From JAVJRN01 sp040218415 (lineage in GTDB: Bacteria > Bacteroidota > Bacteroidia > Cytophagales > Cyclobacteriaceae): 64,000 bases of DNA. The position numbers and the translations under genes are program-made. The DNA is taken from positions 62,001 through 126,000 of the forward strand of contig JAVJRN010000067.1 in the NCBI GenBank assembly GCA_040218415.1, in the 5' to 3' direction. Below, one piece after another: positions 35,201 through 44,442 of this stretch. The notes beneath the pieces are model-generated. The model worked only from the letters and a program-made list of their open reading frames with translations, did not search any database and was not told the origin of the DNA. Numbering within the stretch: position 1 is the first letter of the stretch; every line of letters starts with the position of its first letter.

Positions 35201-36742
35201 TTACCAATCAATGGGTTGATAGTCCTTCAGAAATTTCCCACACCAATGTTTTCCAGTATTAATCCCATCAATAAGAGGATCAAGCACTCTTGCCGCACCA
35301 TCCACAATATCTAATGGTGGTTGAAAATCGTGAACTTCTTCCTTGAGTTTTGATAGCTCGGCAGGATCTTCATCTGTCACCCAGCCAGTATCTACCGCAT
35401 TCATGTATATGCCGTCTTTTGCCAAGTCTAAAGCAGAAGTATGCGTCATCATGTTAAGCGCTGCTTTTGCCATGTTGGTATGTGGATGACGATCTTCTTT
35501 ATGAAAACGATGAAACTTTCCTTCCATAGCAGAAACGTTAATAATGTGTTTCTTACCAGTATTTTCTTTTCGCATGAGATGAGAAAGCCTGTTACAAAGC
35601 ACAAAAGGAGCAACAGCATTGACGAGTTGTACTTCAACCATTTCAGGAGTTTCAATTTCCCCTAATTTTAGGCGCCAGCTATTTGTTTTTCGCAGGTCTA
35701 CTTGCTGTAAGTCGGCATCTAATTTCCCAACTGGAAACACTTCTTTTTCTTGAATCGATTGGTCGAAACTGTAAGGGATTTGAGAAAGTTTTGCCGAGGC
35801 AGATAAGCCGATTCCAGGTTCAGGAGTGTGCCAGCTTACAGGCAAGTTTTGCCGATGGTTTGTCGCCCGGCTCGAAAGCGTTTTGAGTTCTTGAATGCAG
35901 TCATGATGGTTTGATAAAAGGACTTTGGCCTTCGGTTCAATGGCTTGTAAATCCTTGTTTTCATTCTCCATCAAGTGAGTATAAAAACCCGCAGGTCTTC
36001 TGACCGTTTGGGCGGCATTATTGATTAAAATATCCAGTCGGTCATATTTCATGTCTACGTAATTGCAGAAAATTTCTACGCTAGGGATATGCCTTAAATC
36101 TAACCCATGAATATGAAGCCGATCTGCCCATTGATGAAAGTCTTTTTCCTTTGCAAACCTTAAAGCCGAATCCACAGGAAATCTTGTTGTTGCTACCACC
36201 GTGGCACCTGCCCGTAGCAGTATTAAGGTGATGTGATAGCCGATTTTGAGCCGTGAACCCGTAACAACCGCCACCTGATCGGTGAGATCAGCAGTTTGGA
36301 AACGTTTGGCATAATTGAAGTCGCCACAATCACCACACATGGAGTCGTAGAAGTGGTGCACCTTGGAGTATAATTTTTTACACACATAGCAATTTCTAGG
36401 CGTGCTCAATTCCGGTGATTCATCTTTTGATTTAGGTGCTTCTAGTAGGAGTGGCGCTTCAAAAACAACAGATTCTCGAGCACTCCTGATTCCGGTAATT
36501 TTTCGAGCATGCTTATCACGTTCAATGGCTTTTCTCTTCGCTGCTTTTTTAGCGTCTTTTCTACGCCTTTGAAATTCGTCTCTATCTGGCCTGGAGAGTG
36601 ATCCTGCTGCTTTGAGTAAAGCTACCCGCTGCTCTTCTGGTAGTTCAAAGAGCTGATTTGTATCTTCAACCAGTTTGTTGAGAATTTTGATGCATCGATC
36701 AATGTCGGTTTTATCAATCGTATGATCCGAAACTTTGGACAT
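35201..36742 (-). CDS. SDR-like protein with an N-terminal zinc-ribbon-like extension
   Basis: 513 residues, twice the usual SDR length. Residues 1-110 are charged and helical; two Cys pairs follow (CYVC near 119 and CGDC near 136, zinc-ribbon-like); then a Rossmann domain with VVTGSRLKIGYHI and NNAAQT. The catalytic Ser region is IINVSAMEGK, but the Tyr of YxxxK is replaced by Thr in TNMAK. It may therefore be an NAD(P)-binding protein with altered or no dehydrogenase activity. It is between the DUF1456 gene and truA, all on one strand. Confidence 0.75.
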   Translation of the reverse strand: MSKVSDHTIDKTDIDRCIKILNKLVEDTNQLFELPEEQRVALLKAAGSLSRPDRDEFQRRRKDAKKAAKRKAIERDKHARKITGIRSARESVVFEAPLLLEAPKSKDESPELSTPRNCYVCKKLYSKVHHFYDSMCGDCGDFNYAKRFQTADLTDQVAVVTGSRLKIGYHITLILLRAGATVVATTRFPVDSALRFAKEKDFHQWADRLHIHGLDLRHIPSVEIFCNYVDMKYDRLDILINNAAQTVRRPAGFYTHLMENENKDLQAIEPKAKVLLSNHHDCIQELKTLSSRATNHRQNLPVSWHTPEPGIGLSASAKLSQIPYSFDQSIQEKEVFPVGKLDADLQQVDLRKTNSWRLKLGEIETPEMVEVQLVNAVAPFVLCNRLSHLMRKENTGKKHIINVSAMEGKFHRFHKEDRHPHTNMAKAALNMMTHTSALDLAKDGIYMNAVDTGWVTDEDPAELSKLKEEVHDFQPPLDIVDGAARVLDPLIDGINTGKHWCGKFLKDYQPIDW

Positions 36743-36762
36743 GGAATTAATTTAATAGATGG

Positions 36763-37011
36763 TTACGCTGGATTATCCGGTTTCTTTTTTGGTCTAGGAC
36801 CTCTCAGGTGTATGATTAGCCCGTTTAGGAAATTGCGTAATATCTGATCACCAGCTTCCACATAGTTGGGGTGATCTTCATTTCTAAATAGATCACCTAG
36901 CGCACCTTTGCTTATATTGAAATCAACGAGCTTGAGGATTTTTACAATATCTTCATCTCTAAGTTTGTGTGCTACGCGTAGTTTTTTTAATATATCGTTG
37001 TTGCTGAGCAT
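36763..37011 (-). CDS. DUF1456 family protein, single-repeat form
   Basis: 82 residues, starting NNDILKKLRVAHKLRDEDIVKILKLVDFNISKGALGDLF and ending QILRNFLNGLI plus a basic tail. This is one DUF1456 (YehS) unit; YehS-type proteins usually carry two. The function of the family is unknown. First gene of a small operon with the SDR-like gene and truA, with a promoter-like element upstream. Confidence 0.8.
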   Translation of the reverse strand: MLSNNDILKKLRVAHKLRDEDIVKILKLVDFNISKGALGDLFRNEDHPNYVEAGDQILRNFLNGLIIHLRGPRPKKKPDNPA

Positions 37012-37025
37012 TGCTTAATTTTCCA

Positions 37026-37059
37026 CAAAAATAACGAATCAGATTTTGAATCATCTCAA
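37026..37059 (-). promoter_or_regulatory. Promoter of the DUF1456-SDR-truA operon
   Basis: Minus-strand TTG (37057-37059), a 23-base spacer and TATTTTTG (37026-37033) fit the Bacteroidota pattern TTG-N17-23-TAnnTTTG. The start of transcription would be near 37022, about 11 bases before the ATG. Confidence 0.5.
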
Positions 37060-37105
37060 TTCGATAAAATGCTCTTAAAATGTTTGTCAGAATCCCTTTA
37101 AGCCT

Positions 37106-37801
37106 GTGATTTCTATAATAATCCCAACATTAAATGAAGCGCAATACATTGCAAATTGTATCGCTGACCTACTGATTAAATCGACTAAAGAGGTAGAGCT
37201 AATCGTTGTAGACGCGGGAAGTAAGGATGCCACGCTTAAGATCGTTCAAGAAATGGAGCGAGTTGTTTGTTTTACGGATGCTCGACTGGCCGGTAAAAAA
37301 TATGCTTCTCTAAACAAGGGTGCGGAATTGGCAAAAGGGGACATTTTGATTTTTCTAGATGCCGATACTTTTCTTCCTAAAGATTATCAGCAGGAAATCG
37401 AAAAGACTTTGGGTCCAGAGGAAGTAGTCGGCGGGGCTTTCGAAATGGTTTTTGATAAGAACAACTCCCTTTTGCGATTGATTAGTTACGTTAATAGCGT
37501 TCGCTATAATCTCACCAAACGCTGTTATGGAGATCAGGCAATTTTCTGTAAGAAGCACGCATTCCAAAAGGTGAATGGGTATCCGAATAAAATTGTTTTG
37601 GAGGCGGCTCATTTTTGTAAAAGGTTAATGAAAGTTGGGAAATTTCGTATTGTAAATCGGCCAGTTATTACCTCCAGCAGACGGTTTCTCGAAGAAGGAG
37701 TTCTCAAAACTTTTTTGTTTGATTTATACCTCTTGAGTATGGATAATCTAGGGTTCAATATTGATCGATCTTCAATAAAATATTGGAAGAAAAATGCATA
37801 G
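37106..37801 (+). CDS. Family 2 glycosyltransferase
   Basis: 231 residues, GTG start. The nucleotide-sugar domain opens with ISIIIPTLNEAQYIANCI and has the metal-binding DAD in ILIFLDADTFLPKDY (about residue 92); GGAFEMVF and a later aromatic region follow. No membrane helices are seen, so it acts in the cytosol on an unknown acceptor. It is followed by glutaminase after 28 bases; a functional link is not evident. Confidence 0.85.
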   Translation: MISIIIPTLNEAQYIANCIADLLIKSTKEVELIVVDAGSKDATLKIVQEMERVVCFTDARLAGKKYASLNKGAELAKGDILIFLDADTFLPKDYQQEIEKTLGPEEVVGGAFEMVFDKNNSLLRLISYVNSVRYNLTKRCYGDQAIFCKKHAFQKVNGYPNKIVLEAAHFCKRLMKVGKFRIVNRPVITSSRRFLEEGVLKTFLFDLYLLSMDNLGFNIDRSSIKYWKKNA

Positions 37802-37829
37802 CTTGCCGCGAAAAGCGGTAACGAAGTAA

Positions 37830-38765
37830 ATGATGAAATCAACAGAGATTATCGATTATCAAGCAATTTTAGCTTCCATATATGAAGAGTTAAAAAATTT
37901 GGAGATAGCTGGTAAGGTGCCTTCCTACATTCCGGAGCTTGCTCTGGTGGATGCGGGTAAGTTTGGCTTAAGCTTGACAACAATGACTGGCCAACATTTC
38001 GAATTTGGTGATAGTATGGAAAAATTTTCCATTCAAAGTGTATCGAAAGTGCTCTCACTTGCCATGGCCATGAGTTGCGATAGAGAAAAACTGTGGAAAA
38101 GGGTTGGAGTAGAACCTAGTGGGAGTAGTTTTAACTCTATAGTCCAATTAGAATATGAAAATGGCATCCCAAGAAATCCATTTATCAATGCCGGTGCAAT
38201 CGTTGTGGCAGATGTTTTATTGTCTCGATTGAAAAACCCAAAAGAAGATTTTCTTGCTTATGTTCAAGGTCTATGCAATAGTTTGGAGATTAAATACAAT
38301 TTGACGGTAGCTGAATCAGAGAAGAGTGTCGGTTATATGAATTCTGCACTGGCCTACATGATAAAGGCTAAAGGCAATCTTGCCAATGAAGTCGAGGATG
38401 TGCTTGATTTTTACTATCACCAATGTTCACTAGAGATGAATTGTAATGAATTGGTTCGATCTTTTTATAATCTCGGAGAAACAAAATCGCCTTTCGGTTC
38501 TGGCGACTATATGATAACCTCTGGTCAAGCGCGAAGAATCAATGCACTTATGATGACCTGTGGCTTTTATGATGAATCGGGTGAGTTCGCTTTTGAAGTA
38601 GGGTTGCCAGGAAAGAGTGGGGTTGGGGGCGCCATTGTAGCGATCAATCCACTTGAATATTGTGTGAGCGTATGGAGTCCACCGCTTAACCCAAAAGGAA
38701 ACTCAAGTAAAGGGTTGAAAGCTTTGGAATTGCTTACCACACGAACGGGCGGTTCGGTATTTTAG
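37830..38765 (+). CDS. glsA: Glutaminase A
   Basis: 311 residues, the normal length. The beta-lactamase-like active site shows SIQSVSKVL (Ser-x-x-Lys, about residue 72), PFINAGAIVVAD, the Tyr region YMNSALAYMIK, and GLPGKSGVGGAIVAINPLEY. It hydrolyses glutamine to glutamate and ammonia. Start at the first of two adjacent ATG codons. It converges with recQ, the two stops being 11 bases apart. Confidence 0.95.
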   Translation: MMKSTEIIDYQAILASIYEELKNLEIAGKVPSYIPELALVDAGKFGLSLTTMTGQHFEFGDSMEKFSIQSVSKVLSLAMAMSCDREKLWKRVGVEPSGSSFNSIVQLEYENGIPRNPFINAGAIVVADVLLSRLKNPKEDFLAYVQGLCNSLEIKYNLTVAESEKSVGYMNSALAYMIKAKGNLANEVEDVLDFYYHQCSLEMNCNELVRSFYNLGETKSPFGSGDYMITSGQARRINALMMTCGFYDESGEFAFEVGLPGKSGVGGAIVAINPLEYCVSVWSPPLNPKGNSSKGLKALELLTTRTGGSVF

Positions 38766-38776
38766 TATTGTGCGAA

Positions 38777-40573
38777 TTATTTGCGCTGAAAATTCACTAC
38801 CAAATCAATAAATCGGTCGCCATAAACTTCAAGTTTGCGTTTGCCCACGCCATTGACAGTCAAAAATTCGTCCTCATTCATGGGTAACGTATTTTCTATA
38901 TCTCGAAGTGTTTTATCACTAAACACCAAATAAGGAGGAATCCTTTCCTCTTTCGAAATTTGAAGTCGTAGTTGTCTAAGTTCTTCAAATAATTCACCTG
39001 TTTGATAAGATCTATTTTCTTCTTTAGCTTTCGTTTTATTGGCGATTGATTCTTTGCTGACAGGTTTACTGAGCTGAACTTGTTCATTGTTAAATAGAAC
39101 ATTTTTAGCCAATTCGGTGAGTTTGAGTGCGTTTCCTTCATGGAAGGAAATTTCGCATAAGCCGAGATTAATCATTTGCACAACATAATGTTGCATATCT
39201 CGCTGTGAAATATTGGATGCAATACCGTAGGTCTTAATACTTTCATAGCCTTTATCAATGACATATTGGTTTTTTGAACCGCGCATCACATCTATCACCA
39301 TTCCAATAGCTTCTATTTGTTTCAGCCGGGCAATGGTAGAAAGTATCTTTTGAGACATGGTGGTACCATCAAAAAATTGTGGCGGATTCTTGCAAACGTC
39401 ACAATTGCCGCAATCTTCTGAGATGAGTTCACCAAAATAGCTGAGTAGAATACGTCTTCTACAAGAGGTAGCATCAGCAAATTGCTTCATTCTGTCCAGT
39501 TTGGCTGTTTGCATTTCGGCATTTGGTGCGTCTTCAATGAAGCGCTTGAGCTGCACGATATCTGCAAAAGTATTATACAACAACGCCTGAGATGGTAGCC
39601 CATCACGTCCCGCTCTGCCAATTTCCTGATAGTAACCTTCGAGGTTTTTAGGCATATTGTAATGAATCACCCAACGAACATTTGATTTATCAATGCCCAT
39701 TCCAAAGGCTACCGTCGCACAGATTATTGGTGTTTTATCATAAATAAATTCTTCTTGTATTTTCGATCGTTCTTCAAACCCCAAGCCAGCATGGTATGCT
39801 TTAGCCACAAAACCTTTTAGAGAAAGCTTATCGGCTAAGTCTTCGGTGGACTTTCTACTGAGACAATAAATGATACCAGCTTGATCTGGTCTTTTTTCCA
39901 CAAAAGCAATGATTTGCTTGACCCGGTCTTCCGCAGGTCTTACTTCTAAGGAAATATTTTTTCTATCAAAAGAACTTAGAAATTGTGTGGCGTTCGGAAT
40001 GCTCAGCTGATCCAAAATGTCTTGCCGAGTAGTTTTGTCAGCTGTGGCAGTAAGTGCGATAATAGGAGTGTTTTTCAGCTTTTGCTTTAAAAAACCTAGT
40101 TGCTTATAAGAAGGCCTAAAGTCGTGCCCCCATGAAGAGATGCAATGCGCTTCGTCTATTGCGATGCAGCTAATGATATCTTCATTGAGGAGATGGGTGA
40201 AATTCGGTAGGCTTTCGGGTGCTAAATAGAGTAGTTTTATTGATTTGTCTGAAATTTTTGAGATGATGGCCTGCTGTTCCTCTGATTCCTGACTGCTGTT
40301 TAAGTATGCAGCCGGAATACCATTGGCGTTGAGTCCATCCACTTGGTCTTTCATCAAAGCAATTAAAGGCGATATGACGAGGGTCAAACCTTTCAATAGC
40401 AATGCTGGCAACTGGAAACAAATAGATTTCCCACCACCAGTTGGCATGATTACCAAACAATCGTTTTTGTTCAGTACCGTTTGAATAATGTCCATTTGCT
40501 CACCTCGAAATGATTCATAGCCAAAATATTTCTTTAAGGTGGGTAAGAGGTTCGTTTCAGGTGTTTCGAGCAT
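38777..40573 (-). CDS. recQ: ATP-dependent DNA helicase RecQ
   Basis: 598 residues. Motif I is MPTGGGKSICFQLPALLL, motif II IAIDEAHCISSWGHDFRPSY, motif VI GRAGRDG. The zinc site is CRRRILLSYFGELISEDCG followed by CDVC (four cysteines), then a winged-helix region and a C-terminal HRDC domain (about 520-598, EERIPPYLVFSDKTLRDI). It unwinds DNA in recombination repair. Length matches E. coli RecQ more than the longer Bacteroidota paralogues. Confidence 0.95.
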   Translation of the reverse strand: MLETPETNLLPTLKKYFGYESFRGEQMDIIQTVLNKNDCLVIMPTGGGKSICFQLPALLLKGLTLVISPLIALMKDQVDGLNANGIPAAYLNSSQESEEQQAIISKISDKSIKLLYLAPESLPNFTHLLNEDIISCIAIDEAHCISSWGHDFRPSYKQLGFLKQKLKNTPIIALTATADKTTRQDILDQLSIPNATQFLSSFDRKNISLEVRPAEDRVKQIIAFVEKRPDQAGIIYCLSRKSTEDLADKLSLKGFVAKAYHAGLGFEERSKIQEEFIYDKTPIICATVAFGMGIDKSNVRWVIHYNMPKNLEGYYQEIGRAGRDGLPSQALLYNTFADIVQLKRFIEDAPNAEMQTAKLDRMKQFADATSCRRRILLSYFGELISEDCGNCDVCKNPPQFFDGTTMSQKILSTIARLKQIEAIGMVIDVMRGSKNQYVIDKGYESIKTYGIASNISQRDMQHYVVQMINLGLCEISFHEGNALKLTELAKNVLFNNEQVQLSKPVSKESIANKTKAKEENRSYQTGELFEELRQLRLQISKEERIPPYLVFSDKTLRDIENTLPMNEDEFLTVNGVGKRKLEVYGDRFIDLVVNFQRK

Positions 40574-40635
40574 GCCAAGTGATTTTTATAAGTCTGCAAT
40601 TTAGTAACTATCCCATTATCAAAGGTAGTTAGTGA

Positions 40636-40815
40636 GGTATTTACAACGGGTCAAAAGTTGCAAATAAAGAAAACCACGATAAATACATTTTTGATCCTTC
40701 CGAAAAAGTCACGATCAAAACCATCATTATGGCATTTCCGAAAATCGAAGTAAAGGCACCAAATATCCAAGGCGGTCAACAGCTGATCTATTTATCTAAA
40801 AACGTGACCCAATAA
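40636..40815 (+). pseudogene. C-terminal remnant of an unidentified gene
   Basis: An open frame of 59 codons (40636-40815) reads as a plausible protein end (YNGSKVANKENHDKYIFD, then PSEKVTIKTIIMAFP, then IEVKAPNIQGGQQLIYLS) but has no start at its beginning; a stop codon lies just upstream, and only an internal ATG gives 26 residues. I do not recognise the parent. It fills most of the 280-base space between recQ and the LruC gene and is best read as a truncated relic. Confidence 0.35.
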
Positions 40816-40854
40816 TTTCTTGATTTGCATCATTAATAATCAAAGAATAATGTC

Positions 40855-42822
40855 ATGCTAAAAAATTCAATACTTCAGTTTTTATCTCAAATAACATTAA
40901 TAGTCTTATTAACAGGCTGTGTTTATGAATTTGAAGAGAAGGAAATCATGGAAATGGACAATTCTGCAGATTTAAATATTAGTGAGGATTTCTCTTTTAA
41001 TATGGCTACTGAGATAAGTATCGAAGTAAATCAGGGCGAAGGAACTTACCTGCTCACTTATGGTGATGGTCAATATTTGATCGGAAAATATGTTACTAAA
41101 AAGGGTAAAATCGCCGTTAATCTGCCTGGACATCTTGATGAAATTCAATTAACGCATACTTCCAATGCCGGACAGACAAAGACCTATACGCTTGATGTGG
41201 CTAATCAAAGTAGTTTTGAGCTAGACTTGTCGTCAAATCAATCGAGTTCTGCCGCTGCATCGCGCGTGGAAGATTGTAATGAATTACTCTATGCGGTCAA
41301 TAGTCAAGGTGGTTTTTATTCGCTCAATGTTGAATCAGGAAACTATGATGCATTGGATCTTGGTGGCTTGGATGGTGGCGGCTCAATAGCCTGTGCTGTG
41401 GACAAGCAAAATGGATGGGTATATTATAACATCAATCAGACGCTGAAGTATTATGATTATAATACCAACACCCATCATGTAGCCCATCAAGGAAATCCCT
41501 TTAATGGCAGCTATCCTCGCATGGAACATAATCCAGTCACAGGAAACCTTTACATCGCAAAAAATGAGGAGATGTTTATCATTGATCCGAGGACTAATGC
41601 AGTATTGAACAGGTTTGATATTGTAGGGTTAGCCGCTCCAGTGGGAGGTGGCGATCTAGCCATCTCCAAAGAGGGAACGATTTACATGTGTTGCTTTTCT
41701 GGTCTATATCGTGTGGAAATTCAAGGAGAAGTAGCCATAGCCACGAGAATAAGTGCAGAAAATTTGCCTTTTCAACCCACATCAATGGCAATCGATAGAA
41801 ATGATCGGTTGTACTTGGCTACCAATGATGCCAATTCACAACTTATCGAAATGGATAAATTTGATGGGGCGTGGGCAGTGGTAAAAACTTATCCTCATGC
41901 AATCAATGATTTAGGCAGTTTTAAATGTGAATTAGCAGACTTATCACAACAAGATTCTGATAACGACGGAGTGATTGACGCACAAGATGATTATCCGAAT
42001 GATCCGAATGCTGCCGCTACCGTTTACTCACCCTCGGATATAGGTTGGGGTTCCTTGGCGTATGAAGACTTATGGCCATCGCGTGGAGACTATGACTTCA
42101 ATGACTTGGTGGTTAATTATCGTTTTATTCAAGTAGAAAATGCAGCTAATCAAGTGGTAAGGTTAGTAGGCAAGTTTAAGATAAAAGCCATAGGAGCGTC
42201 CCTGCACAATGGTTTTGCTTTCAAATTACCTATCGATCAATCTTTAGTGTCGTCCGTTACTGGAAATAATTTAACCCGAAATATAGTTTCGTTGAATGAC
42301 AAAGGTCTAGAAATGGGACATAGTGATGGAGCGGTAATCATGGTTTTTGATGATGCTTTTGATAATGTTTCTGGTGCAAGTGCAGGGTGGTTCATAAATA
42401 CGCAAAATGAAGCTCCGCTAGCTACAGGAAATGAGATAGAAGTTGTTATTGAATTTACAGAACCTATCGATCAGTCATTAATTGGCCTGCCACCTTTCAA
42501 TCCTTTTATCTTTATTGGAGGAGACCGAGGGAGAGAAGTTCACCTTCCTGATTTCGCACCTACGGAGTTAGCGGATGATACTTTTTTCAACACTTTCCAC
42601 GACAATTCAGACTTGGCATTAGCGAAGTATTATCGAGAAATAAACAATATGCCTTGGGCTTTGAATATTATTCATGACTTTCGACAGCCGCTCGAAAAAA
42701 CAAGGATTGATGAAGCCTATACCAAGTTTCGAAACTGGGGAGAATCCAAAGGCACCATTTATAAGGATTGGTACACCGATATAAGTGGTTATCGAAATAC
42801 AAATAAAATGTATAACAAATAG
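40855..42822 (+). CDS. LruC domain lipoprotein
   Basis: 655 residues. Lipobox LLTGC (Cys22). A small N-terminal beta domain (about 45-130) is followed by a beta-propeller-like region (about 135-365), a calcium-loop-like DSDNDGVIDAQDDYPNDP (about 367-385), and an LruC/DUF4842 domain (about 395-620) with PSRGDYDFNDLVVNYRF and GFAFKLPIDQSLV. LruC proteins are surface or exported in Bacteroidota; the function is unknown, with an adhesive or ligand-binding role likely. It stands alone. Confidence 0.85.
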   Translation: MLKNSILQFLSQITLIVLLTGCVYEFEEKEIMEMDNSADLNISEDFSFNMATEISIEVNQGEGTYLLTYGDGQYLIGKYVTKKGKIAVNLPGHLDEIQLTHTSNAGQTKTYTLDVANQSSFELDLSSNQSSSAAASRVEDCNELLYAVNSQGGFYSLNVESGNYDALDLGGLDGGGSIACAVDKQNGWVYYNINQTLKYYDYNTNTHHVAHQGNPFNGSYPRMEHNPVTGNLYIAKNEEMFIIDPRTNAVLNRFDIVGLAAPVGGGDLAISKEGTIYMCCFSGLYRVEIQGEVAIATRISAENLPFQPTSMAIDRNDRLYLATNDANSQLIEMDKFDGAWAVVKTYPHAINDLGSFKCELADLSQQDSDNDGVIDAQDDYPNDPNAAATVYSPSDIGWGSLAYEDLWPSRGDYDFNDLVVNYRFIQVENAANQVVRLVGKFKIKAIGASLHNGFAFKLPIDQSLVSSVTGNNLTRNIVSLNDKGLEMGHSDGAVIMVFDDAFDNVSGASAGWFINTQNEAPLATGNEIEVVIEFTEPIDQSLIGLPPFNPFIFIGGDRGREVHLPDFAPTELADDTFFNTFHDNSDLALAKYYREINNMPWALNIIHDFRQPLEKTRIDEAYTKFRNWGESKGTIYKDWYTDISGYRNTNKMYNK

Positions 42823-43031
42823 GTGCAGATGTTAGTCTATAGATTTATCCATTTTTCACTATTCAACCAGCTCTGGAGTTGAACATGTTTTAGGATTGTC
42901 TATCAGGCCTTTTATAATTGCATTCCAGCACAAAATTTTGAAAGAGTAGAAGGTAAAGGCGCTGGATTTATTATTAATTTGCCAGTTTGAAATAAGTACC
43001 AATCTGAAATTAGTGGATAACGTTTAATTAG

Positions 43032-43061
43032 TTTCATCAAATCAGATTGATTTCATCAAAT
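43032..43061. repeat. Two direct copies of TTTCATCAAAT upstream of the SpoIIE-like gene
   Basis: TTTCATCAAAT occurs at 43032-43042 and 43051-43061, 19 bases apart, the second ending 7 bases before the ATG at 43069. The spacing is near two helical turns, as for a dimeric regulator or a simple duplication. Confidence 0.45.
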
Positions 43062-43068
43062 TGGATAA

Positions 43069-44262
43069 ATGAACGAGGAAAAATCAATAAATCCTGAGTC
43101 AATTACGTTTGGCAAATATCTATGTGATAGGATACCAAAGATTTATGGGTTATTAATTTTTAATAGAAATTCTAAAGAGCGGATAGTGCTTAAGGATACC
43201 CATGAGATGAACTTGGAGTACCTTTCAAGTGTCATAAGTGAGTTTTCTCAATACTGCGATCATTTGATGCTCGCGATAAATGACGGTAATCAAATATATA
43301 TTAGAGCCTTCGGTGATGATTATATCATTGTATACTCAAGTCGTGATACTCAGGGAGCATTGACCTTGTATTTTAGAACATACAAGCTTTCGCAAGAAAT
43401 AACTTTAGTCGTAACTCCAGAAAAAAAGACATTTAATAATGGGCTAGAAGAAGAAAAAGAGGAGTTAACTGAAAATATTGACATTGACATTGTAGAAAGA
43501 TCTTTAAAAAATGAGACCACTACTAAGGAATCAAAAATAAAAAAATCCAAAGTCAGCAAGGATCAGAAGCATGAAGATAAATCGCAACCACGTGAAAGGT
43601 TTTCTATAGAGCGGATTCAAAGAAGATTTTTGAGACAAAACAACATTTTAAGCTACTTTCCAAGATCACTTTTTCATTATCAGCCGAAGGACACTTTAAG
43701 CAGTGATTTTCTCTGGATAAGAAAATTTGATGATGGGATCATAAGGTTCGCTTTGGCTGATTGCCAAATAGAAGGCGACTCTGGTGCACATTTGGCTTTA
43801 TTTCTTAATTCAATATTGGATCAATATGATTTTACCAATAATGAAACCTTTACCCAGTTTCATGCATGGTTAAATAATCAAGTAAACGCTCACAATCTCA
43901 ACAGTGTAATGAGTGAAGATGAAGAGGATGATATCAATGTAAATATTAGTCTAATCACGGTTAACACGTTACAAAATACTTTAAACATTAAAAACATTGG
44001 TAATGGCCTAATTTTAGCCAGTGGTAACAATTTTCTAGAAGAAGTTAAAATAGATTTAAAGGAGCCATCAGAGTTTCAAACAGAACTAGATGATAAGACA
44101 CACTTTTTTTTATATACTAACGGTATTCAAGAAAATGAATTAATGTCCTTTAGAGAGATTATATCCGGCCATGGAAAGCAAGCAATAGACCAAATTGATG
44201 TAAAGTCTTTGCAAAGCATAGACAGAGATGACGATCTGACTTTGGTGGGCTTCAGGTTGTAG
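43069..44262 (+). CDS. Putative roadblock-like plus degenerate SpoIIE-phosphatase protein
   Basis: 397 residues. The N-terminal part (about 10-110) has the alternating pattern of a roadblock/LC7 domain (IYGLLIFNR, LMLAINDGNQIYIRAFGDDY); a charged linker spans about 115-185; the C-terminal part (190-397) fits SpoIIE/RsbU PP2C phosphatases: HYQPKDTLSSDFLW against PKDxxSGDFYW, LADCQIEGDSGAHLALF against DCTGHGVPGAFMS, and DRDDDLTLVGF. The acidic metal ligands remain but the GHG motif is lost, so activity is doubtful. It may be a signalling scaffold or a divergent phosphatase. No partner gene is adjacent. Confidence 0.6.
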   Translation: MNEEKSINPESITFGKYLCDRIPKIYGLLIFNRNSKERIVLKDTHEMNLEYLSSVISEFSQYCDHLMLAINDGNQIYIRAFGDDYIIVYSSRDTQGALTLYFRTYKLSQEITLVVTPEKKTFNNGLEEEKEELTENIDIDIVERSLKNETTTKESKIKKSKVSKDQKHEDKSQPRERFSIERIQRRFLRQNNILSYFPRSLFHYQPKDTLSSDFLWIRKFDDGIIRFALADCQIEGDSGAHLALFLNSILDQYDFTNNETFTQFHAWLNNQVNAHNLNSVMSEDEEDDINVNISLITVNTLQNTLNIKNIGNGLILASGNNFLEEVKIDLKEPSEFQTELDDKTHFFLYTNGIQENELMSFREIISGHGKQAIDQIDVKSLQSIDRDDDLTLVGFRL

Positions 44263-44442
44263 AAACCAAGAGAATTCGATAAGGAATTAAGTGTGATAAA
44301 AATAGTGTTAAATCAACGCCTGTTGATAAAAAAGCAATGCTCTGGATGTCGTTCATTCAGACTATAAACTAATGTAGTTAAATTTACATCTAACTTTTTT
44401 GAATAAAACTAGAGCTAGGCAATCTTTGTGATAAGTGAATTA

